A stretch of DNA of 39,217 nucleotides, from the NCBI GenBank assembly GCA_041745535.1, contig JBGTIS010000160.1:1-39217 (forward strand), given 5' to 3'. This document shows positions 16,424 through 24,720 of the stretch, piece by piece (position 1 is the first letter of the stretch; every line of letters starts with the position of its first letter). Under the pieces are notes generated by a model, which was given only the letters and a program-made list of their open reading frames with translations, was not told where the DNA came from and ran no database searches. The position numbers and the translations under genes were made by a program. Source of the stretch: JBGTIS01 sp041745535. GTDB taxonomy: Bacteria > Bacteroidota > Bacteroidia > Cytophagales > Cyclobacteriaceae.

Positions 16424-17167
16424 ATTAAAAGACGAATTATTTCCCTTCCATAGAAATATTTACAAATGGCAATTTGATTTGTAAGCTAAGTATTAATACA
16501 TTTCCAATCTGGTTTAGACTATCATTTGGTTAATTAACCAATCCTATGAAAACTACCGAAAATTTCCGGTCTGGCTCGGTTGCTGGTATCCACTATCTCC
16601 TAACAATTCAAAAGCAGAGCACGATTAGTAATGACAAAACCAAAATAATGAGGATACTCTGTAACAGGTTAACAGGTTTTTTCCTTTTTCATGAGCAATG
16701 ATAAGTTGGTCACTTGCTTCTTTTGACTTCAGAAAATCATACTCATTCTCCTTTTGTGCTAACAGGAGCCTGCCCTCTAGTTTTTCAATGCTTCGGGCTT
16801 TATCAATATTTTGCAGCGAATCTTTTATAGCGACATATTGTTGATAATAACTTAGTGATTGCTGATAATTTCCAGATAGTTCCTGTAGTTGGGATAAATA
16901 AAAGTAAGCGTCTTTTCGCGATTCAAGTACACCATTTTCCTCAGCCAGGGTAATTACTTCGGTTAGGTAGTTTCCTTCCTGATTGTACAGATACTGTGCA
17001 AAATAGATTTTACCGAGGGTAAGATAATATTATGCTTTGCGCTAAACAAAAAGGCTAAACGCTGCTTTTTCTATGGTATATCAGCTATATTTTGCTTAAT
17101 TCTTAAAAAAAATTACAAGATGTGATCATAATTAATCCGATTTATCAAACCTAATAATACCAACAAA
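16424..17167. other. Intergenic region holding the sensor remnant
   Basis: No intact gene lies in these 744 bp. The right two thirds are the decayed TPR sensor on the minus strand; the left 180 bp (16424-16607) and the final 100 bp before the isomerase gene show nothing recognisable beyond AT-rich sequence. Confidence 0.7.
16608..17032 (-). pseudogene. Remnant of a TPR/coiled-coil membrane sensor
   Basis: Translating the minus strand from about 17029 gives YYLTLGKIYFAQYL, TPR-like helices, then QQSLSYYQQYVAIKDSLQ and a coiled coil (KARSIEKLEGRLLLAQKENE) ending near IIAHEKGK. This is the pattern just before the membrane helix in Bacteroidota TPR histidine kinases and TPR-LuxR regulators. A shift to another frame near 16670 restores a membrane helix, LLQSILIILVLSLLIVLCF, ended by TGA at 16608-16610. 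Upstream, an in-frame TAA at 17030-17032 and TAG at 17042-17044 interrupt it. The kinase or DNA-binding module is gone. Confidence 0.75.
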
Positions 17168-18304
17168 ATGAATAACCCTATTTGGATAATGAGTTCTGCT
17201 TATAAAGAATTGTCTTTTGATGAAGTATTTGACAAGGCAGAGAGATTAGGCGCACAGGGAGTAGACTTATGTGTTTTTCGCAACGATGGAACACGAACAG
17301 ACCATGTGGCTACGCACCTTAATTACCATAATTTCAATTTAGCCAATGCTCAACAAATTATTGACAAACTCAATCAGAAAGGGTTAGCGCTTTCTATAGG
17401 CGCTTTTGAAAACCTGATTGGTGGCGAGCCGGTGCAAAGGCGAAAAAATCAGGATCATTTACTTCAACTAATCCGGATAGCCCATTTACTGGGTGGAAAT
17501 CAGAACGGCGTGAAAGTAGGTACGTTTGTAGGTTATAACCATGAATTAGGAAACCAGGATGGTGGCTTTCAGAAAAATTTAGATGAATACCAACGCATTT
17601 TCACGCCTATTGTTCGGTACGCCGAAGATTTGGGTGTTACAATTTTGTACGAAAACTGCCCCATGGAAGGCTGGCGTCCTGTCACTTATACCTCAACCTT
17701 CAATAACCTTACTGGTGTATTAGCGGCTCGTAAACTGCTGTATACCCTTATACCTAGTAAGGCACATGGCGAAATATATGATCCTTCTCACGATGTTTGG
17801 CAAAATACCGATCCTGTAAAGGTAATCGAGGCCTCTGATATGCATCGCATTCACAGAATTCATGTAAAAGCTACCCGTAACCAGCAAAACAGTGCCCGCA
17901 CCCATTGGGGCAGTATGTATCCGGCTCAGATGGTAGATGAAGAATTAGCGAAAAGGGCTGGAATTCCATTACCTGCCAGTGAATGGGATCGTCATAATTA
18001 CGAGGCCATGATGCCTGGTTTTGGCGGGTCTGACAGTATGGACTGGAGGGCTTTTGTGAATGCGCTACATGCCAAAGGATTTGAAGGAGCCTTCGAAATG
18101 GAAAATGAAGCCGTTAATTCTAAAGGCACAGGCAATCCGGGAGCTATCGACCAGGGCTTTCGAGCCACCATTTTATTTCTCGCTCCTATGCTCTGGCCTT
18201 TAAATAAGGTTGGTTATCAACACGATAGCGCCGAGCAAAAACCACTTGAACATGTGTGTAAAAAAGATATACCTGTAGTTACTATGAATCAGTTAATGGA
18301 TTAA
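17168..18304 (+). CDS. Sugar phosphate isomerase/epimerase-like TIM-barrel protein
   Basis: The 378-aa protein has the xylose-isomerase-like (AP endonuclease 2 superfamily) TIM-barrel pattern. Metal ligands can be traced as Glu in ILYENCPMEGW, Asp/His in YDPSHDVWQ, His in RIHVKATRN and Glu in AFEMENEA. There is no signal peptide, so it is cytoplasmic. Enzymes of this type isomerise or epimerise sugars, inositols and related compounds; the substrate cannot be told. It stands alone on its strand, closed by the strong bidirectional terminator at 18372-18409. Confidence 0.87.
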   Translation: MNNPIWIMSSAYKELSFDEVFDKAERLGAQGVDLCVFRNDGTRTDHVATHLNYHNFNLANAQQIIDKLNQKGLALSIGAFENLIGGEPVQRRKNQDHLLQLIRIAHLLGGNQNGVKVGTFVGYNHELGNQDGGFQKNLDEYQRIFTPIVRYAEDLGVTILYENCPMEGWRPVTYTSTFNNLTGVLAARKLLYTLIPSKAHGEIYDPSHDVWQNTDPVKVIEASDMHRIHRIHVKATRNQQNSARTHWGSMYPAQMVDEELAKRAGIPLPASEWDRHNYEAMMPGFGGSDSMDWRAFVNALHAKGFEGAFEMENEAVNSKGTGNPGAIDQGFRATILFLAPMLWPLNKVGYQHDSAEQKPLEHVCKKDIPVVTMNQLMD

Positions 18305-18371
18305 CCATTGTGTTAGGTATAATTGAGGGATAAGAGTATTGCTGTGATGCACAGTTTAAAAATAAGCCCAC

Positions 18372-18409
18372 AAAAAAAGCGAAAACCAAGGTAGGTTTTC
18401 GCTTTTTTT
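18372..18409. terminator. Bidirectional rho-independent terminator
   Basis: A perfect 9-bp stem GCGAAAACC/GGTTTTCGC (18379-18387 with 18394-18402) and a 6-nt loop is flanked by seven A on the left and seven T on the right. It serves the isomerase-like gene on plus and the lipoprotein gene on minus. Confidence 0.93.
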
Positions 18410-18425
18410 GTTGAGTTTGATGTTT

Positions 18426-19208
18426 TTATACGTTCCAGACTCCTTCAGATACTACTTCTCCCTCAGAATACCACATCCAGTTACCGCTACCTTGTCCGGT
18501 CCAGATTATATGATAATAGATTTCCCCTCCTAAATAATATTTTACGTTTCCGGAATGATCTGCATTTAGGGTAATGTGATAGGCTAATTCGGCAAATGGA
18601 AGGGAGGCTGTAACAAAAAATACGCCATCTGAGTTTTTGTCCCATGTATACTCAGCCAGCACACCATCTTCAGCAATAAACCCAGAGATATCATACACCT
18701 TCATAAAACCCTTTTTAACGGTTTTACTTTCTTCGGTATACACATATTTTTTATAATCTTCATCCCCATTTTTCATGAATATCTCCCATACATATTTATC
18801 CCCTTCTGAAGAAAGCTGATAAGCAATACTATGCTGTCCAATAACCCAGGTATATACTAAATATTCTTTATTAGTGGCCTTCGCTCTGCCATTGGCAGAT
18901 ATAATGGGGGAATTAGATTTTTCCGCATTGGCAGGTGGCGTAAACACACTAAAATAATTAGTAATTTGGTTTACAGTTTGAATAGAAGAAATGGCTACCT
19001 GTGCGATTGAGTCACTGGAACTTGCCAATCCTTCCGGAATTTCAATTATTTCAGAAGTCGCGTCTCCTGCCAGGCTGAGCGAAACTTCTTCCAGTGCTGG
19101 CTCATCAGAAGGTTTAATACTGTTTTCTTCATCTTTTGAGCAAGCGCTTAACACTGTGATACCAGCTGCAAGTATAGCGACATATCGATTTAAAAATTTT
19201 GTTTTCAT
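18426..19208 (-). CDS. Hypothetical lipoprotein
   Basis: The 260-aa protein has a clear lipoprotein signal with lipobox LSAC (Cys23) followed by SKDEEN. The mature part is acidic and Ser-rich to about residue 110, then beta-rich with many aromatic residues (YLVYTWVIGQHSIAYQL, WEIFMKNGDED, AYHITLNADHSGNVKYYLGG) and a repeated pattern of short strands ending GEVVSEGVWNV. It looks like a beta-sheet surface lipoprotein. I do not recognise a named domain. It is a single-gene unit sharing the bidirectional terminator with the convergent isomerase-like gene. Confidence 0.8.
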   Translation of the reverse strand: MKTKFLNRYVAILAAGITVLSACSKDEENSIKPSDEPALEEVSLSLAGDATSEIIEIPEGLASSSDSIAQVAISSIQTVNQITNYFSVFTPPANAEKSNSPIISANGRAKATNKEYLVYTWVIGQHSIAYQLSSEGDKYVWEIFMKNGDEDYKKYVYTEESKTVKKGFMKVYDISGFIAEDGVLAEYTWDKNSDGVFFVTASLPFAELAYHITLNADHSGNVKYYLGGEIYYHIIWTGQGSGNWMWYSEGEVVSEGVWNV

Positions 19209-19637
19209 AAGATCTGTTTTTGATAAAATATAATTATTAAATTTTAAAATTATACTTTTTCAATATAAATTTAATAATAAAGACCTTTTTGAACTTACCT
19301 GGGTAATAAAGCTGTTGAGTAGGGAAATTAAAAAGGTGCTTTTGGCAGGAAAGCCAGTATAAAATAAAAAATATACTATTGGAGTATTTGGATATATTTT
19401 AAAATTAATTGCAACAGGAAAAAAAATTGGATCAAACATTCTTTTTATTGAAAAAAGCACAAACGTTTATTCAGTTTATTAGAAAAATAAAAAAATTTTA
19501 AGATTTTTTTTCAATTATTAGAAAAGCAAGTTACCTTTGCAAAAAAAATAAAGGAATTTCAATTTTTCTACCCTATATTTTTTAAAATTTATTTTTAGTA
19601 AAATCATTAATTTTCATTACAAAACCTATTTTGTAAA
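19209..19637. other. AT-rich divergent intergenic region
   Basis: No coding sequence is supported in this 429-bp stretch, which is strikingly AT-rich and full of A and T runs. It separates the divergent lipoprotein and 89-aa protein genes and contains the TACCTTTG promoter element at 19532-19539. The remainder shows nothing I can name. Confidence 0.6.
19532..19539 (+). promoter_or_regulatory. Bacteroidota -7 promoter element for the 89-aa protein gene
   Basis: TACCTTTG, followed by C, matches TAnnTTTG exactly and predicts a leader of about 90 nt. A T-rich block lies at the -33 distance but without a clean TTTG. Confidence 0.5.
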
Positions 19638-19907
19638 ATGGCAACAACCACCGACACGCTTCAGAAAAGCTGTAAAGAAGCATTATCAAAATTAGAAAAG
19701 TTAGGCGATGGCAAGTATACTGAACTTCGTGAGAAGTTAACCTGGTGCTTAGGGAGCTACGAACATGATCAAAACCCCTCAGGTTTGGTAGAATATGGCC
19801 AAAAAGCTTTAACTGAGTTAAAGAAAATCAAAAAAGATCAACCTAAGAAAATTTCTCAGAAATTGATCGATGATTTGTCAAAAGCACTTACTAAGGCAAA
19901 AGGTTAA
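19638..19907 (+). CDS. Small helical protein, unknown function
   Basis: The 89-aa protein is highly charged, Lys-rich and almost entirely helical by composition: an N-terminal amphipathic helix (LQKSCKEALSKLEKLG), a central segment with WCLGSYEHDQNPSGL, and a Lys-rich C-terminal helix (KISQKLIDDLSKALTKAKG). It has no signal peptide. It is a monocistronic unit with its own promoter element and a strong terminator 30 bp downstream, the layout of a well-expressed small protein. No domain recognised. Confidence 0.8.
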   Translation: MATTTDTLQKSCKEALSKLEKLGDGKYTELREKLTWCLGSYEHDQNPSGLVEYGQKALTELKKIKKDQPKKISQKLIDDLSKALTKAKG

Positions 19908-19929
19908 AAAGCATTTACATCTTTTCGCG

Positions 19930-19966
19930 AAAGAGCTAATTTGAAAAAGTTAGCTCTTTTTTCTTT
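19930..19966 (+). terminator. Rho-independent terminator after the 89-aa protein gene
   Basis: A 9-bp perfect stem AAGAGCTAA/TTAGCTCTT (19931-19939 with 19950-19958) and 10-nt loop is followed by TTTTTCTTT. Confidence 0.88.
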
Positions 19967-19996
19967 ATTAGCGTAATCAAAAAACGGTGCCTGGCA

Positions 19997-21598
19997 ATGA
20001 AGAAAAACTACACTAACATCCTTGTTATTATCGCTTTTTTTTTCTTTTCACAATTGGCACTCGCACAGGAAGAGGTACCCCGTGCTCCTGATGGGTCTGA
20101 AGGGGAAGGCCCTTACCGACAGCTTATCATTCGTGGTACAACCCTAATCAACGGTGCTGGTTCTCCTCCCATTGGTCCGGTAGATGTGGTAATTAACCAA
20201 AACAGAATTACTGATATTCAGGTAGTTGGATACCCAGGCGTTCCCATTAATCAGAAAAACCGGCCACAAGCCATCGAAGGTGCCAAGGAAATTGATGCGG
20301 AGGGTATGTATCTGTTACCTGGTTTTGTTGATATGCATGGTCATATTGGTGGTAAAGCCCAGGGTACCACTGCGGCATATGTATTTAAACTATGGATGGC
20401 GCATGGGGTTACCACCATCCGTGAGCCAGGTTCCTTTAACGGATTGGTATGGACCCTGGATCACAAAAAAAGGAGTGAACAAAACCTGATTCCCGCACCC
20501 CGAATTATTGCTTACTGTGGCTTTGGTATGGGTGCTGATGAAAATATCACTACCCCTGCCATGGCCCGAGAATGGGTAAAAAATATCGCGGAACAGGGCG
20601 CTGAAGGCATTAAGTTTTTTGGCGCGCGCCCGGATATCATGAACGCGGCTCTGGATGAAGCCAAAAAGTACGGTTTGGGTTCAGCCTGCCACCATGCCCA
20701 ATTAAATGTAGCCTGGCTCAATGCCCTGCAAACCGCACAAATGGGGCTTACTTCTATGGAGCACTGGTACGGATTGCCCGAAGCGCTTTTTACTGACCGC
20801 ACTATTCAGAACTACCCTCCCGATTACAATTACCAAAATGAAGCAGAACGATTCAGCGAGGCCGGAAAATTATGGGAGCAGGCTGCCTCACCCTATTCAG
20901 ACCGTTGGAATGAAGTGATGAACCAGTTAATCGCCCTGGATTTCACCATCGATCCTACCTTTAATATTTATGAAGCCAATCGTGATTTGATGCGCATGCG
21001 CAGGGCTGAATGGCATGATGATTATACCTTACCATCGCTCTGGGAATTTTTCCAGCCCAGTCGTATTTCGCATGGTTCGTACTGGCACCACTGGGGAACT
21101 GAAGAAGAAGTTAACTGGAAAAAAAATTATCAGCTTTGGATGACTTTCGTCAATGAATATAAGAATCGTGGTGGTCGGGTAACCACCGGTTCTGATTCCG
21201 GTTATATTTATTGCCTCTATGGTTTTGCTTATATAAGAGAATTGGAATTATTGCGTGAAGCAGGTTTCCATCCGCTGGAAGTGATCAGGGCGGCAACTCT
21301 GAAGGGCGCTGAAGCTTTAGGCATGGAAAAAGAAATTGGTTCTATTGAAGTTGGGAAACTGGCGGACATGATCCTGGTAGAAGAAAATCCACTCGCGAAT
21401 TTTAAAGTGCTTTATGGTACAGGAGCCATTCATTTAAATGAAAACAATGAAGCGGTACGGGTTGGCGGGGTAAAATACACCATCAAAGATGGCATAATTT
21501 ACGATGCCAAACAATTACTGGCTGATGTGAAGGCAATGGTTGATCAGGCCAAAAAAGAAGCTGGTATTAATGAACTGAAACAACCGGGCCTGGAATAA
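19997..21598 (+). CDS. Secreted amidohydrolase (imidazolonepropionase-like)
   Basis: The 533-aa protein has a signal peptide (about 1-24, ending LALAQ) and an amidohydrolase-superfamily TIM barrel. The metal HxH appears in GFVDMHGHIGG near residue 114, a possible metal-bridging Lys in EGIKFFGARPD, then His in ACHHAQLN, His in TSMEHWYG and Asp in TTGSDSGY. The C-terminal EIGSIEVGKLADMILVEENP closes the beta-sandwich typical of the family. It should hydrolyse an amide or related bond of a small molecule or dipeptide in the periplasm; substrate unknown. A single-gene unit after the small-protein terminator. Confidence 0.9.
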   Translation: MKKNYTNILVIIAFFFFSQLALAQEEVPRAPDGSEGEGPYRQLIIRGTTLINGAGSPPIGPVDVVINQNRITDIQVVGYPGVPINQKNRPQAIEGAKEIDAEGMYLLPGFVDMHGHIGGKAQGTTAAYVFKLWMAHGVTTIREPGSFNGLVWTLDHKKRSEQNLIPAPRIIAYCGFGMGADENITTPAMAREWVKNIAEQGAEGIKFFGARPDIMNAALDEAKKYGLGSACHHAQLNVAWLNALQTAQMGLTSMEHWYGLPEALFTDRTIQNYPPDYNYQNEAERFSEAGKLWEQAASPYSDRWNEVMNQLIALDFTIDPTFNIYEANRDLMRMRRAEWHDDYTLPSLWEFFQPSRISHGSYWHHWGTEEEVNWKKNYQLWMTFVNEYKNRGGRVTTGSDSGYIYCLYGFAYIRELELLREAGFHPLEVIRAATLKGAEALGMEKEIGSIEVGKLADMILVEENPLANFKVLYGTGAIHLNENNEAVRVGGVKYTIKDGIIYDAKQLLADVKAMVDQAKKEAGINELKQPGLE

Positions 21599-21668
21599 GG
21601 TTTTAGTTCTAAACACCCAACGTCTTCTTTCCTTAAATTAAAATGCGCATAATTCCAGTGCTTTAGAA

Positions 21669-22757
21669 TTACTTTTTACCCAGCGCATTATCCAGTACCG
21701 CTCCAGCTTTTTGGTCAGACTGGTATTCAACTCCTAATAAAGCCGCTACCGTAGCCGCCACCTGATTTTGATAAAATTGTCCTTTAACAGGACTCATCGC
21801 TGGCGTATCAGGACCCATTACTGCCATCCATATTTCATCAGCGCCCTGTATTTTTGCTCCATGACCGCGCCACTCATCCAAAGGTTCAGTGCCCCTGCCA
21901 TGATCGGTAGTAATGACGAAGGTTGTTTTGTTTTTGTACTTTTTATTGGCCTGTACCCAGTTCCAGAGGTCTTTGATAAACTGATCGGTACGGTAAGCCG
22001 ATTTCAGGTAAGCCTCATAATTTCCATCATGAGCAAAATCATCGGTTTCTCCATACGAAATGTATAGCAACGAAGGTTCTTCCTTTTTCAGGTATTCCAG
22101 CGCATAGTAATGGGTAAACGCATCCATCCGAACGGTGGACCAATGGCCTGGAATTACCGGTTGCAGCGTATTTAGTGCTTTTTCCATAGGGGTTAGAGAA
22201 GTACCGGTGGCAATTTCATAACCGGCATTCACAGGAATACCCGAACGTTCTTCATTAATAATAAATGGAAACACATCCCAGGAACCAAAAGCCGCTGCTT
22301 TTCCCTTAAAACCTGGCTGCTGGTTGATAAACTCAAGCACGGTTTTATTTGGATTAGGAATTTTATCATTGCTGTCGATATTGTCATCAGCAAAGCCGGC
22401 CAAAATTTCATTATAACCCGGATAGGAAAACCAGTGGGAATTGGTAACATTTACCAGAGAACCCTCCATCCGGTTACCGTACAACTGTCCCTGAGCGTTT
22501 ATAGTTTCCCAAAAAAATGGCATTAACACTTTTTTTCTTTCTTCCGGAGTACTGCGCCAGAATAATTCTTTTAATCCGGTAGTATCGTCCACATAGGTTT
22601 TATTGGTAATAAGTTTCGGATCAGCGCCGGTAAATACTTCCTGCCAGCGCATGCCATCCAAAGTAATAAGAACTACATATTTGGTTTTTAATGCAGACTG
22701 AGCAAAAGCTGGTATACTGCAAATTGTAAAAAGGATCAGTATTAACCATTGTTTCAT
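21669..22757 (-). CDS. Secreted alkaline phosphatase superfamily protein (phosphodiesterase/sulfatase-like)
   Basis: The 362-aa protein has a signal peptide (1-19, ending PAFAQ). Metal-site motifs of the alkaline-phosphatase fold are visible: the first Asp in VLITLDGMRWQEVFTGAD, Asp and His in YGETDDFAHDGNYEAYL, Asp-His in TTDHGRGTEP and His in WRGHGAK. The nucleophile region is likely HWFSYPGYNEILAGF, where Ser or Tyr replaces the more usual Thr context. It probably hydrolyses phosphate or sulfate esters in the periplasm. A TATATTTG promoter element lies 80-90 bp upstream. Convergent with the amidohydrolase gene. Confidence 0.88.
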   Translation of the reverse strand: MKQWLILILFTICSIPAFAQSALKTKYVVLITLDGMRWQEVFTGADPKLITNKTYVDDTTGLKELFWRSTPEERKKVLMPFFWETINAQGQLYGNRMEGSLVNVTNSHWFSYPGYNEILAGFADDNIDSNDKIPNPNKTVLEFINQQPGFKGKAAAFGSWDVFPFIINEERSGIPVNAGYEIATGTSLTPMEKALNTLQPVIPGHWSTVRMDAFTHYYALEYLKKEEPSLLYISYGETDDFAHDGNYEAYLKSAYRTDQFIKDLWNWVQANKKYKNKTTFVITTDHGRGTEPLDEWRGHGAKIQGADEIWMAVMGPDTPAMSPVKGQFYQNQVAATVAALLGVEYQSDQKAGAVLDNALGKK

Positions 22758-22837
22758 AGCCGGATTGATGTAGAAGAGATTAATAATGTCTAAAGTAAAA
22801 GTCCGAATTTATCTATTGTTTTTTACTCCGGAAACAT

Positions 22838-22845
22838 CAAATATA
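22838..22845 (-). promoter_or_regulatory. Bacteroidota -7 promoter element for the phosphatase-like gene
   Basis: TATATTTG on the minus strand is an exact TAnnTTTG match about 80 bp before the start codon. A TTG occurs upstream but at a shorter spacing than usual. Confidence 0.35.
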
Positions 22846-23012
22846 ACAGTCAGGAACAACAATTGATGATAACTTTGATTTATTAACAAAATATTAATGT
22901 AATTGCACCAGCATTTACATGCCTGAAAATTTGCGCATATCCTGTGTAAAAAGAAGAAACACTTTGGAGAAACAAAAATATTTGATAAGGTTGCGACCAG
23001 TTAACTAAATTA

Positions 23013-23717
23013 ATGGAGAAAATTAAGTTTGAATTTCTTGGGCTTACCTTAATGGAACCCAATATGTTAATTACCAACTGGGTAATCAGTGTGGTGAGTT
23101 TTTACTGTGTGTATCGCCTTCATAAGTACCGCCAATTTCTTTTAGTAGATGATAACTATCAGCTTTATTTTGCGTTAAACGCCATATCTGCTTTTCTGGG
23201 AGGATTAGCACACCTGTTTCTGGTGTATGGAGGCACTTTTTTTCAGGCAATCGCCTGGGTTTTTACCATAGCTTCGTCCTATTATCTGGAAAAAATTTCT
23301 CTGGCATATGTAACAGAAAAATACCGAAGAACACTTCAAATGCTCATCAGGGTAAAACTGTTTATGCTTATTATCACCATGTTAATTGTAAAAAGCTTTT
23401 ATATCATAATTATCGACAAGGGCCTTGGCATGCTACTGCTGGTAGGCACCATTCATACCATCCACTTCGCGCGAACCAAAAATAAGGGCAGCTTATTAAT
23501 TCTTGTCGCCATACTTTTATTCGCGTGCTCTGCGGTTTTCCCGGCATTAAAAATATCAGTGCATCCGGCTTGGTTTAATTACAACGATATCAGTCATATT
23601 TTTATAGCATTGTGCCTTTATATTATTTACAGAGGTTTACTGCTTTTGAATGATAGCCCTCCCGAAAAAATGTACCAAGAAAATCAGCCTTACCCCGGTA
23701 AATCAAAGCAGAAATGA
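23013..23717 (+). CDS. Multi-pass membrane protein, possibly ceramidase-like
   Basis: The 234-aa protein is almost wholly hydrophobic with about seven predicted membrane helices. Polar residues recur inside the helices: His in GLAHLFLVYGG, His in TIHTIHFA, and HPAWFNYNDISHIFIALCLY near the C-terminus. A conserved-looking set of His/Asn/Asp inside a seven-helix protein is reminiscent of alkaline ceramidase/CREST membrane hydrolases, but this is a resemblance in layout only. Its last 15 bp overlap the end of the convergent eIF-2B-like gene. Confidence 0.75.
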   Translation: MEKIKFEFLGLTLMEPNMLITNWVISVVSFYCVYRLHKYRQFLLVDDNYQLYFALNAISAFLGGLAHLFLVYGGTFFQAIAWVFTIASSYYLEKISLAYVTEKYRRTLQMLIRVKLFMLIITMLIVKSFYIIIIDKGLGMLLLVGTIHTIHFARTKNKGSLLILVAILLFACSAVFPALKISVHPAWFNYNDISHIFIALCLYIIYRGLLLLNDSPPEKMYQENQPYPGKSKQK

Positions 23718-24614
23718 GGAAATTTTATGTCCACTGATTAATTCATGAGTTTCCATAGCGGTAATCGCTTTTTTTTCTGTGATAAAGGCCGTTGCCAGGT
23801 TATTGGGCAATTCTTCAAAATAAAAATTTTCAGGTTCTAAATTCGGGTGGTTTTCCTCTAAAATTTCAACTTCAGGTTTTGGGTGCTCCTGATAGGTTTT
23901 AATATTGATGGAACGTGGCAGAAACTTCCGGCTGTCGGCCAGTACGTACATAGAAGTTCCAAAATCCTGGCACGCAAGGGCTATCAAATAGGTACCTACT
24001 TTATTGATGAATGAATTTTCAAATACTGAATCAGCCCCAACAATGGCCAGGTCAACGTGTTCCAGATACCGGCTGATGTTGGAATCGGTAATCAGTTTAA
24101 TCCGGTAACCCAAATCGGCCAGATTTTTCCCCTGTACCACTCCTTCATAGGCCGGTCGCGATTCTGTTTGAATAATGCTGAGTTCTACTCCCTGATTCTT
24201 TAAAAAGGTAAATAACTGGGTAACCGTATGGCTATTACTATGTACCAATACCGATTTCCCTTGAAAATCTATTGTGTTAAAGGCATTTTGTACCAGATTT
24301 TGCGCCACAGCTTCCCATTTATGCTGATAATCTCTTATGAAATCCAGTAAATGAATTGACAAGGTCTGGTTTTGGGGCTTTGTTTCGATGACCAAAAACA
24401 GGTTATTGATAAAGTGAAATAAAACAGACATTGCCCCAAAAGTTTCAAGCAGATCTTTGAGTACCAGTATAAGATTACTTTTGATAGTGGCATCATTACC
24501 TTCAGCGCGCTTCAGATAAACCTGTAATGCCTGAATGGTTCGGTTTAATATTTCGCCCGAACCTGCCTGGTTATCCGATTTTATGTGTTCGATAGTTTTA
24601 GAAAATTGAATCAT
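23703..24614 (-). CDS. eIF-2B alpha/beta/delta-like family protein
   Basis: The 303-aa protein matches the eIF-2B regulatory subunit / ribose-1,5-bisphosphate isomerase / methylthioribose-1-phosphate isomerase fold: a helical N-terminal domain (1-about 115) and a Rossmann-like C-terminal domain with VLVHSNSHTV, IIQTESRPAYEGVVQGKNL and IVGADSVFENSFINKVGTYLIALA. The Asp and Asn-Lys-Gly residues of the substrate pocket are present. Bacteria use this fold for sugar-phosphate isomerisation, so a metabolic role is more likely than translation. No salvage or pentose-bisphosphate gene is adjacent. Confidence 0.85.
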   Translation of the reverse strand: MIQFSKTIEHIKSDNQAGSGEILNRTIQALQVYLKRAEGNDATIKSNLILVLKDLLETFGAMSVLFHFINNLFLVIETKPQNQTLSIHLLDFIRDYQHKWEAVAQNLVQNAFNTIDFQGKSVLVHSNSHTVTQLFTFLKNQGVELSIIQTESRPAYEGVVQGKNLADLGYRIKLITDSNISRYLEHVDLAIVGADSVFENSFINKVGTYLIALACQDFGTSMYVLADSRKFLPRSINIKTYQEHPKPEVEILEENHPNLEPENFYFEELPNNLATAFITEKKAITAMETHELISGHKISSFLL

Positions 24615-24661
24615 ATTGAGGGGTGGTTTCTATGGATTTGAAAATTTAATAGTAAAATATA

Positions 24662-24669
24662 CAAAAATA
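24662..24669 (-). promoter_or_regulatory. Bacteroidota -7 promoter element for the eIF-2B-like gene
   Basis: TATTTTTG on the minus strand fits TAnnTTTG and lies about 50 bp before the start. The surroundings are very AT-rich, so a chance match is possible. Confidence 0.3.
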
Positions 24670-24720
24670 TCTAAAAATACTTAAATATATCTTAAAATTA
24701 TCTTTCTAATAGGTTAAGGA

